From positions 1 to 41,797 of the forward strand of contig JAGNWK010000016.1 in assembly GCA_017985985.1 (NCBI GenBank): a stretch of 41,797 nucleotides of DNA, given 5' to 3'. Made by a program: the position numbers and the translations under genes. Positions 35,669 to 41,797 of this stretch are shown piece after piece. The notes under the pieces are model-generated. The model was given only the letters and a program-made list of their open reading frames with translations. It was not told where the DNA came from and made no database searches. Position 1 is the first letter of the stretch; each line of letters begins with the position of its first letter. The stretch comes from Oligoflexales bacterium. GTDB taxonomy: Bacteria > Bdellovibrionota_B > Oligoflexia > Oligoflexales > Bog-1112.

Positions 35669-35736
35669 AGAATTCTATTTCTTGACCTTGATTAGCCCAG
35701 CTTCTATAATGGTCTCATAGTTATTCCTTAAAAAAT

Positions 35737-35766
35737 TTGATCTTCTTAAATTGATCTACCTGATAA
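35737..35766 (+). promoter_or_regulatory. Candidate sigma70 promoter of the IrrE-like regulator
   Basis: TTGATC (35737-35742) and TGATAA (35761-35766) are separated by 18 nt, about 100 bp before the start codon at 35866. The fit is good but only by consensus. Confidence 0.45.
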
Positions 35767-35793
35767 ACGCGTTAAAACGCGTTAAAACGCGTA
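35765..35793. promoter_or_regulatory. Three ACGCGT palindromes at exact 10-bp spacing (operator candidate)
   Basis: ACGCGT occurs at 35767-35772, 35777-35782 and 35787-35792 inside AAAACGCGTT repeats. Sites one helical turn apart, starting at the candidate -10 box, suggest cooperative binding by a dimeric repressor, possibly the protein encoded next. Confidence 0.55.
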
Positions 35794-35865
35794 GGATCGG
35801 ATGAAGAAACAGTCTGCATCTCCTTTCCGCGTGATCTCAGGATTTAAAAAAGATCTGGAGGAGCG

Positions 35866-36780
35866 ATGAAACGTTCGAGTGTCATCAAGTTCCCGAGCTC
35901 GCTGCAGCTTTTTAAATTTTGCCAAAAAGTCCTGAGTTCTCAACGAGGAGAGAAGGTTCATGATCAGGAGATAGGATCGTTTCTGAATTTTAATCCCTCA
36001 GACTGTAGTCATTGGAAGAGGGGTGAGAAAAATGTTAAATCCGTATTTGCGCTAGCCAAGCTCGCGGAAGTCTTGAAATTAGAGCCATTTCTTCTCCACG
36101 ATGTGGCGAGTGGAGCTACCGACTTAGATGAAGCCTACTACGAGTATTCCGAGGCTAAATCCTTCCGGGAGTGTTTAGCTCAAGTTCAAAGTAGCGATAA
36201 AAATGAACTGAATAGGAGGAAGGAACAGATTCATAATTTCTGTCGAGTCCTTCTCGAAAAGGCGAACTTTTCGACTCCTCCTCTTTATCTGCCAGAAATT
36301 TTCCGGTTGTTCCCCTTCATTCAAGTGCAGCCTGTTGATCTGCTCGATAAGCTCAGTCGTATTCTGAGAAGTAAACCAGGTCATTATATCTTGCAGCACA
36401 AAAAGGGAGATATAAAAGCTCAGACTCGTATGAGTATGAGCATGGATTTGGCAAAAATTATATTTGAGGGGGAGAGATCCCGTTACCCGGTTCTAGGAGA
36501 ACTCAATCCTTCTCTTCTTCTTTGGGAAAAGCTTTGCTTTGCTACGTCTATTCTCATTCCATCTGATCAATTAAAAATGGAATGTAGCAAACTCGACGTG
36601 AGAAAAAATGTCATAGCAGAGTTATCCTCTGTTTTCTGGGTCCCGAAGTCTTTGGTGAGCTTTAAGCTCTATGATTTACTGCAAAGCCCAAATGCAGATT
36701 TTGCTGTGAAGGTGAAAGCTGGTCTCAACTCTGACTTTGGACTGTCTCCCCTCCTCGGGGATGAGATGGGTCTAATGTAG
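35866..36780 (+). CDS. XRE-type regulator with a degenerate ImmA/IrrE-like domain
   Basis: The 304-residue protein has an N-terminal helix-turn-helix ('DQEIGSFLNFNPSDCSHWKR' with 'SVFALAKLAEVLKL'). A C-terminal part resembles the COG2856/IrrE fold: 'LLWEKLCFATSILIPSDQLK' matches 'eaxxFAxxLLmPxxxl' and 'VIAELSSVFWVPKSLVSFKL' matches 'laxxFxVsxxxvxxRL'. The expected zinc motif HExxH is replaced by 'MSMDLAKIIF', so protease activity is unlikely. ATG 35866 has GGAGG closely upstream. A perfect 13-bp tandem duplication (36771-36796) spans the stop codon. Self-regulation through the ACGCGT sites is an inference. Confidence 0.65.
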   Translation: MKRSSVIKFPSSLQLFKFCQKVLSSQRGEKVHDQEIGSFLNFNPSDCSHWKRGEKNVKSVFALAKLAEVLKLEPFLLHDVASGATDLDEAYYEYSEAKSFRECLAQVQSSDKNELNRRKEQIHNFCRVLLEKANFSTPPLYLPEIFRLFPFIQVQPVDLLDKLSRILRSKPGHYILQHKKGDIKAQTRMSMSMDLAKIIFEGERSRYPVLGELNPSLLLWEKLCFATSILIPSDQLKMECSKLDVRKNVIAELSSVFWVPKSLVSFKLYDLLQSPNADFAVKVKAGLNSDFGLSPLLGDEMGLM

Positions 36781-36820
36781 ACCTCTAATGTAGACCATAG
36801 TCGATAGAGAGGGGGGAGAA

Positions 36821-36851
36821 TTCTAAAGAGGGGGGAACGCCCTCTTTAGAA
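36821..36851. terminator. Hairpin between convergent genes (TTCTAAAGAGGG arms)
   Basis: Arms 36821-36832 and 36840-36851 are perfect 12-bp inverted repeats with a 7-nt loop, 8 nt from the end of the LRR gene and 41 nt after the regulator gene. No strong T-tract follows on either strand, but the place suggests a bidirectional terminator. Confidence 0.6.
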
Positions 36852-36858
36852 GAAGTGG

Positions 36859-38199
36859 CTAGTCACACGTTCTTATATCTTCTTTGGGTACGGTGAGAGC
36901 TTTTTCTGCGATGGCACTAAGGGTTTTGGGATCGATTTTGGTGTGATGAATATTCAGACTCTCTAGATAAATTGCATGGGCAAGTAAGCCTGAAAGCTCA
37001 GATAGGTCACAGTTGTCCGATAGATCTATATTCTTGAGATGAATGAAGGCTCCATCCGAAGCACCCTGTAGGCTCACATAATCTTTTAAACTACCGATCT
37101 TGTTTTTTCTCAGAATAAGATCTCTGATTTTAGTAAGTTCAGCAAGCGGAGCTAGATCGGATACTTCGTTCTCAGACAGATCTATGGACTCAAGTCCTTT
37201 CAGATACTTCAAAGAACTGAGGTCTTGGATTTTATTTTGGGAGAGGTTGAGGGATGTCAGATTGTGGAACTTTTCCAGAGCTTCAAGGCTGGTGATCTGA
37301 TTATTCTGTAACAGCAGTTGTTTAAGACTGTCCTCCAAGCCATGTAAGGGTGCAAGGTCTTTTAGACTTTTGTTTTGCAGTGAGAGAAGGGGGCGTCGCT
37401 TTAATTCTTCAAAAATTTGTGAGCAATTATTAGTGTAAGGGACAAATTCTGCCAAGGCTTGCACTGTTTTTTTGAGTTCTTCACTGAGGGTTTTATCGGA
37501 GCAGTAGTCATAGAAATTTTTCATCCTACAATTTTTTTGACCATGATCCCAGACTTGTAGCCCTGTTGCCTTGCAATTCGACTCACCTGCAGATAGACAT
37601 TTGCCTTCGATCCAAGAGGATCCATCTCTGCGATCAAGACATGTTTTTTCTGCTTTTGTGAGGCAGCGAGTTTCCGATTGGCTCCAGGTGTCGCCTCCTT
37701 TTAGGCAGGAAAGCTGTTTTGGACTCAGGCATTCGGAGCTCTTTTCGTCCCAAAACGCCCCTTTTTCTTGTGCAAGGCAGCGTTCTTTTTTTGTTTCTGT
37801 GGTGATTTTTAAGCAGGATCCCTGCCCTGTTTCTTTATTTATTTTCCAGCTGAACTCCGGATTTTTTTCACAATCTAATTGGAGGGTTTCGTTAGGGGAA
37901 TGGATTTGATTTTGAAGGAGAACACAAGTTTCATTCACCCATTTAGATCCATCCTTTCGTTGGTTACAGTCGAGTTGACGCTCAGTGAGAGATCCCAAAA
38001 TCAGGCATTGGTTATTTTTCCAAACATAGTCGGGTTGAAGTTCGCAGCGTTGTGCCGGCGTGAGGGTGCTTTCTTTACGGAGACAGGAAGGATTGAGTAG
38101 AATACAGCTGATTCCAAAGCAATAAGAAGCCGTTCGAATGGATAGGATGCCGAGAGGGGGTAAGTTCTCCGCGGTTCCAGCTGCGCGGGGCCCTATCAC
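36859..38199 (-). CDS. Cys/Trp-repeat protein with C-terminal leucine-rich repeats
   Basis: The N-terminal half repeats a unit of about 20-35 residues with the pattern Cys-x(8-11)-Trp-x(5-9)-Cys, for example 'CELQPDYVWKNNQC', 'CLAQEKGAFWDEKSSEC', 'CLDRRDGSSWIEGKC' and 'CKATGLQVWDHGQKNC', about eight units. The C-terminal half has LRRs ('LEKFHNLTSLNLSQNKIQDL', 'LKGLESIDLSENEVSDLAPL'). Such a protein is expected outside the cytoplasm with disulfides, perhaps for adhesion. A hydrophobic stretch 'ASYCFGISCILL' may be a weak signal. The start is unclear. GTG 38199 is taken, and a TTG at 38247 would overlap the divergent gene. The repeat type is not one I can name. Confidence 0.65.
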   Translation of the reverse strand: MIGPRAAGTAENLPPLGILSIRTASYCFGISCILLNPSCLRKESTLTPAQRCELQPDYVWKNNQCLILGSLTERQLDCNQRKDGSKWVNETCVLLQNQIHSPNETLQLDCEKNPEFSWKINKETGQGSCLKITTETKKERCLAQEKGAFWDEKSSECLSPKQLSCLKGGDTWSQSETRCLTKAEKTCLDRRDGSSWIEGKCLSAGESNCKATGLQVWDHGQKNCRMKNFYDYCSDKTLSEELKKTVQALAEFVPYTNNCSQIFEELKRRPLLSLQNKSLKDLAPLHGLEDSLKQLLLQNNQITSLEALEKFHNLTSLNLSQNKIQDLSSLKYLKGLESIDLSENEVSDLAPLAELTKIRDLILRKNKIGSLKDYVSLQGASDGAFIHLKNIDLSDNCDLSELSGLLAHAIYLESLNIHHTKIDPKTLSAIAEKALTVPKEDIRTCD

Positions 38200-38223
38200 C
38201 AATCTGATTCGCTTCAGTATATA

Positions 38224-39603
38224 ATGGATTCTATGGAAACTTTTCAAATGTCATCCTATGTTAGTTATAAAACAGTCATGAAGCGAATGGCTTCGGCTCT
38301 GACTCAACTGCAACATAGCTTCACTCATCAACAGCTTGAGAGATGGAGCCTTCTCATTCTGAGAAGTATGAGTGGTCATTTTCGCATTTTCCATCGTCCT
38401 CATCATATCATCGCCCTTTCTGAGAACCTAGATCCGATCGGTATACTTTCTGCCCTGTATCATGATGTGGTTTATTATCAAATTGATGGGGGTTTTCTTC
38501 CTGATATAGAAGCTATTCTTTCGCCTTATTTTCATTCTGTAAATGGGGTTTTGTACATATCAGAATTAGCGCCATCTTCAGACCTCATTTTTAATATGGC
38601 CCTAGAAGTCTTTGGTTTTAAGCGAGGGGATAAGCTTCTGATCCATGCTGGACAGAATGAGTTCCTAAGTGCCTTACTAGCTCTTCGTGAACTTGAGCAG
38701 ACGCTGTCGTTGCGAGAGCTCCTGATGCTTGTTGTTTGTATCGAAGCCACGGTACCTTTTCGAGGAAAAGAAGATGTTTTTTCAACTTTGAAGAGAAGGA
38801 TTTTGACTGTCAACGATCATTTGAAGTTGGGACTGAGTCCAAATGATGTGGAAATGGGTTTAAAGCGGGCTGTGATCTTAGCCAACAAAGATGTCGAGAA
38901 TTTTTCTTATAGCGATACGGCTAAATTTCTTGATAACACCTGGATGCTTCTACCAGAAACACATAAAAAGTTACAGGAGTCAAGTTTCTATACGATCAAA
39001 GAATATCGTCTTGCTCTGCAGGGGATGGAGGCTTTTCTGTCGCAGCTCGATGCACATCGTGTGTTCTATACTTATAATAACACGCCTCCTAAGCATGATT
39101 TTGATTCCATTATCTCTCTTGCTGACAGGAACCTCCACCTGGGTAGAACTTATTTGAGAGTAAAACTGTATGAGACTGCTATTCTAGAAGCTCTGGCAGA
39201 GTTAACGGGTGGGGATCTTCCGATGATTTATTTTGTCGGAGATAGAGTTCGCGGCAAAAAAAATTCAAAAACCATAGAGTCTTATTTGGAGTACAGTTCG
39301 AATAAGCATCCAGAAGATCAGGATCAAGCTCTCATCGCTCTTTTTTCAGAGGGCCGTGCACAAGAATCCTCTTTCGACTCGAAAAAATCTCCTCTATCTT
39401 TTTATCTCTATAAAAATTTAGGAGAGTTAGCGACTTTGGAGGGTGTTAAAGATGCTAAGAGGTTTTTTGCATCTGAGCTGACGAGCAAAAATTTTCTTCG
39501 CAGTCAAAAGCTGGAGATGATCTGTGATCTGGCTCAAGCTATCGCACATTTTGCAGAGTCTCGGGCTCCAGCTCTCAGAAAAATGGCTGACCTGCTCGCA
39601 TGA
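38224..39603 (+). CDS. HD-domain protein, predicted metal-dependent phosphohydrolase
   Basis: The 459-residue protein has His57, His60/His61 ('FHRPHHIIALSE') and 'ILSALYHDVVYYQ' (His80-Asp81), the H...HD pattern of COG4339-like HD proteins, with 'LMLVVCIEATVPF' after. The C-terminal 200 residues are helical and unassigned. Start choice is uncertain. ATG 38224 is directly preceded by a TATAAT (38218-38223) that could itself be a -10 box, in which case ATG 38233, 38248 or 38278 would be used. No clear ribosome-binding site is seen. Its end overlaps the next start (ATGA), so both are co-translated. Confidence 0.65.
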   Translation: MDSMETFQMSSYVSYKTVMKRMASALTQLQHSFTHQQLERWSLLILRSMSGHFRIFHRPHHIIALSENLDPIGILSALYHDVVYYQIDGGFLPDIEAILSPYFHSVNGVLYISELAPSSDLIFNMALEVFGFKRGDKLLIHAGQNEFLSALLALRELEQTLSLRELLMLVVCIEATVPFRGKEDVFSTLKRRILTVNDHLKLGLSPNDVEMGLKRAVILANKDVENFSYSDTAKFLDNTWMLLPETHKKLQESSFYTIKEYRLALQGMEAFLSQLDAHRVFYTYNNTPPKHDFDSIISLADRNLHLGRTYLRVKLYETAILEALAELTGGDLPMIYFVGDRVRGKKNSKTIESYLEYSSNKHPEDQDQALIALFSEGRAQESSFDSKKSPLSFYLYKNLGELATLEGVKDAKRFFASELTSKNFLRSQKLEMICDLAQAIAHFAESRAPALRKMADLLA

Positions 39604-41363
39604 GGAGGAATGTTTTCATCAGTCCATTTAAATGCATCTTGATTCTGGCCTTCTTGAGTTCAGCAGCCAGTTTACTGTATGAAATGAGCATGGCTAAATG
39701 CCTGTCGCAGTTGATGGATGACAGTTCAGTTTGGGAAAGCCTCAGCCTAGGTTTTTATATGGCGGGCTTTTCCTGTGGAGTCTTAGTTAGGCAAGGTAAA
39801 GGTCGAGTTGAATCCCAATTTTTTAAAGTTCAAGCCAGCCTCATCTGTTTAGGGGCGAGCAGTGTCCTTCTCACCATTTTTTTGCACATCGTTTATAGAA
39901 TTTACTTTTATGATTATGGGTTCAGTCGTGGGGAAGCCTGGATCGTTAGGCCTCTGCATCAGTTTGCTATGTTGGCAGAAGGCCTTGTCTTTGCTATCGG
40001 CTTTATGTCTGGACTGGAATGGAGGCTGCTCCTAAAAATACAGAGAGTGAAGGCGAGTCTTGTGGAGTCGCCCCTCTATCTGATCTGGTCAGCTTATTAT
40101 TTTGGGGCCCTAGCTGCTTCTCTCATCTTTATTCTTATTCTCAACCCCCATGTCAGCATGGTTCAAGCGGGTCTGCTTGCGGCCTTCGTCCATTTGATAG
40201 CATTAGGCATCTTTTTATTTGAGTTTAATCGAAAATCTGCGATTTTGAGGGTTTCAGGACTGAGTGTTCTTCTCCTTTTGGGTCTGATCTTCTCTCCCGT
40301 TTTAGAAAATCTTCAAATTAAAAATTTTTATTATAATTTTCTGGCTCTGCAGAACTCTTCACAAACAGGTATCGAATGGCTAGGCCCAGTTCCACTTTCC
40401 GAACTTTATAGCTTTTTGAAGAAAATCCCTGACGTAGAGCGAGTGCGTAGTCCGTATCAGTTTATCGATATGACAAAATCTGTAGAAAACACTGGCCATG
40501 GCTCAGAGGAAAAACCTACTGTGGAAGGGTACTTTGAGCACACTCTTTTTTTAAATGGGCATTACCAGTACGACACGAGGAGGGAACGGGATTATCATGA
40601 GCATCTGGCCCACGTCCCTTTTCTTTTGACGTCTCGCTTTCCGGATAAAGTTCTCGTCTTAGGTGCAGGTGATGGCTTACTCCTAAGGGAACTTCTTAAA
40701 CATAAGAAAAACCCACTGGATCTGACTTTGGTGGAGTTGGATGCGGGGATGGTACAGCTTGCTCAGCGTCCCCCCCTTGCTCACTTGAACCAAAATTCTC
40801 TTCGAGATCCTCGGGTGCGGGTGGAGGTGGCAGACGCCTTTCTCTGGCTGCAAAAAAATAAAGAACAGTTCTCATCTATTTTTGTCGATTTCCCCTTTCC
40901 CTTTGATGGAGAGGGTATGCGTCTTTATAGTCTGGAATTTTTCCGACTGCTTCACAAAACCCTTGCTCCTGGTGGGTTCATGGTGATGGATGCCCCCTTT
41001 CATCACTCTCCTCGAACAGATGAGGCCAGAAGAAATCTTTTTGATAACGACAGGTTGATGAGCAGTCTTTATGGAGGAGGATTTCGTTCTTTGTTTGGTT
41101 TTAAATCGATGGGTGAGGGTTTTCTGATCGGATTTGCAGAGCTGACACAGTTGCCGATTTTACCTATGAGTCGACCGCACTTGTCTCGAGAAACTTTAGA
41201 TTACTGGGAGAGTCTTTCTCTCAAGGCTTTGTCACTAGATGACTGGTTTGTTGAAGATCCTCCATTTGTGAATCTTTTAGGGGGAAAGCCCCCCCCTGGG
41301 ATAGAGTCTGCGAACTCCATCTTTAAACCGATGTCTCTAGTCCAGTCTGATCGAGCTTTTTAG
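39600..41363 (+). CDS. Membrane-bound spermidine-synthase-like protein
   Basis: The 587-residue protein has an N-terminal half of about seven membrane helices ('FKCILILAFLSSAASLLYEM', 'VSMVQAGLLAAFVHLIALGI', 'VLLLLGLIFS'). The C-terminal half is a class I methyltransferase-like spermidine-synthase domain: 'LFLNGHYQYDTRRERDYHEH', 'VLVLGAGDGLLLRELLKH', 'LTLVELDAGMVQLA' and 'ADAFLWL'. Where the soluble enzyme has Asp plus 'DPxGPA' the sequence reads 'FVDFPFPFDGEGMRLYSLEF'. Whether it makes polyamines is not certain, since membrane-fused members are little studied. ATG overlaps the HD gene stop. Confidence 0.85.
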   Translation: MRRNVFISPFKCILILAFLSSAASLLYEMSMAKCLSQLMDDSSVWESLSLGFYMAGFSCGVLVRQGKGRVESQFFKVQASLICLGASSVLLTIFLHIVYRIYFYDYGFSRGEAWIVRPLHQFAMLAEGLVFAIGFMSGLEWRLLLKIQRVKASLVESPLYLIWSAYYFGALAASLIFILILNPHVSMVQAGLLAAFVHLIALGIFLFEFNRKSAILRVSGLSVLLLLGLIFSPVLENLQIKNFYYNFLALQNSSQTGIEWLGPVPLSELYSFLKKIPDVERVRSPYQFIDMTKSVENTGHGSEEKPTVEGYFEHTLFLNGHYQYDTRRERDYHEHLAHVPFLLTSRFPDKVLVLGAGDGLLLRELLKHKKNPLDLTLVELDAGMVQLAQRPPLAHLNQNSLRDPRVRVEVADAFLWLQKNKEQFSSIFVDFPFPFDGEGMRLYSLEFFRLLHKTLAPGGFMVMDAPFHHSPRTDEARRNLFDNDRLMSSLYGGGFRSLFGFKSMGEGFLIGFAELTQLPILPMSRPHLSRETLDYWESLSLKALSLDDWFVEDPPFVNLLGGKPPPGIESANSIFKPMSLVQSDRAF

Positions 41364-41373
41364 GGTCGACCAT

Positions 41374-41468
41374 CGCAGAACCTCGTCATTGCGAGCGGCG
41401 AAGCAATCTCAGTGTAAAGGCAAGATTGCTTCATCGCCTACGGCTCCTCGCAATTACGAGGTTCTGCG
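41374..41468. repeat. Long palindrome of the CGTCATTGCGAG family
   Basis: CGCAGAACCTCGTCATTGCG at the left pairs with CGCAATTACGAGGTTCTGCG at the right, with further pairing of GAAGCAATCT and AGATTGCTTC inside. It is related to the element at 34796-34960. Confidence 0.85.
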
Positions 41469-41650
41469 ACAATACTTCGACAGGTTGAATCCTAATGACG
41501 AGGTTCTGCGACAATACTTCGACAGGTTGAATCCTAATGACGAGGTTCTGCGACAATACTTCGACAGGTTGAATCCTAATGACGAGGTTCTGCGACAATA
41601 CTTCGACAGGTTGAATCCTAATGACGAGGTTCTGCGACAGTACTTCGATA
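41455..41650. repeat. 42-bp tandem repeat, about 4.7 copies
   Basis: Units at 41455-41496, 41497-41538, 41539-41580 and 41581-41622 are almost identical, with a partial one to about 41650. Each holds GAGGTTCTGCGACAATACTT and CGACAGGTTGAATCC. The unit is the outer arm of the adjacent palindrome, amplified. Its 42-nt length keeps frames open on both strands, so open frames here are by-products. Confidence 0.92.
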
Positions 41651-41684
41651 TCGTCACCTCGAGCGAGCATAGCGAGTCGAGAGG
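41651..41684. repeat. Stem-loop next to the intron (CCTCGA...TCGAGAGG)
   Basis: GTCACCTCGAGCG and CGAGTCGAGAGG can pair. The right arm is cut where the intron begins, suggesting the palindrome was the insertion target. Confidence 0.55.
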
Positions 41685-41797
41685 GTGCGCCCGGCATGCA
41701 CTTTAGCTAGCTGGTGAAAGTCCAGAATCAGCCCTGAGAAGAGGGAATGAATAGGAGAAGGCAAGGGTGCCCGAAGAAACTTAGGTGAACTACCCGA
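41685..41797 (+). ncRNA. 5' end of a group II intron (domain I; continues beyond the window)
   Basis: The sequence starts GTGCGCCCGGCATG, the conserved GUGYG 5' end of group II introns. It continues with GGTGAAAGTCC (41714-41724) and GGCAAGGGTGCCCG (41760-41773), the domain I landmarks of bacterial introns in their usual order. The rest, with the reverse transcriptase gene and domains V and VI, is outside the window. Confidence 0.8.

Noticed and set aside
36821-36851. Shared 18-bp sequence GGGGAACGCCCTCTTTAG also at about 3656-3673 as a repeat family
   Set aside because: There are only two sites, one inside the end of the LplA-like gene, and the hairpin is not kept there, so chance or convergence cannot be excluded.
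41389-41706. Open frame of 105 codons encoding a repeated DEVLRQYFDRLNPN peptide
   Set aside because: It arises from the 42-bp repeat, whose length keeps frames open on both strands. It has no ribosome-binding site and runs into the intron.

Overview
The window is a 41.8 kb, gene-dense chromosomal segment of a Gram-negative bacterium. The LPS-export genes lptC, lptA, lptB and an lptF/lptG-type permease, together with kdsD, indicate an LPS outer membrane. The elongation factor G has the serine-type P-loop 'AHIDSGKT' seen in the spdEFG1/mtEFG1 group (spirochaetes, planctomycetes, delta-proteobacteria). rpoN, rapZ and a Bat aerotolerance operon are also present. I infer a delta-proteobacterial or Bdellovibrionota-like organism, without certainty. 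No tRNA, rRNA or CRISPR was found.

Layout. 1-430: remnants of a two-component system (receiver-domain tail and a broken histidine-kinase end) cut by a palindromic repeat. 505-5002: fusA, a HEAT-like membrane protein, a lipoate-ligase-like protein and rnhB. 5033-7355: small repeats and an IS200/IS605 element with an intact tnpA and a frameshifted tnpB. 7525-12688: a tightly coupled five-gene unit (59-aa Cys-containing peptide, membrane-anchored OppA-like protein, YcaO-like protein, histidine kinase, sigma54-type response regulator without a DNA-binding domain), the best candidate for an undescribed system. 12894-21948: pyrG, a secreted protein, then kdsD-lptC-lptA-lptB-rpoN-rapZ and an MBL-like protein. 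22075-32310: ftsK, then moxR-DUF58-DUF4381-like-batA-batBC-batD-batE. 32342-34658: an LptF/LptG-type permease and a thiolase on the minus strand. 34796-41797: dispersed palindromes, an RDD-like membrane protein, an ImmA/IrrE-like regulator with a triple ACGCGT operator candidate, a Cys/Trp-repeat plus LRR protein, an HD-domain protein, a membrane-bound spermidine-synthase-like protein, a 42-bp tandem repeat and the 5' end of a group II intron running off the window.

How the genes fit together. KdsD supplies arabinose 5-phosphate for Kdo, and LptB, LptC, LptA and the LptF/LptG-type permease export the finished LPS. RpoN sits in the same operon and would be the partner of the sigma54 activator of the YcaO unit. 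MoxR, DUF58 and the Bat proteins form a conserved envelope stress or aerotolerance cluster. Several proteins have lost signature residues or domains: the RapZ Walker A lysine, the FtsK gamma domain, the IrrE zinc motif and the MBL metal ligands.

Non-coding structure is rich. A 40-95 bp element with inverted arms, a CCAGYTGC core and a CCTTGCC tail occurs four times between genes (14626, 21956, 24035, 31472), and its arm sequences change in a compensating way. Two larger palindromes of the CGTCATTGCGAG type lie at 34796 and 41374.
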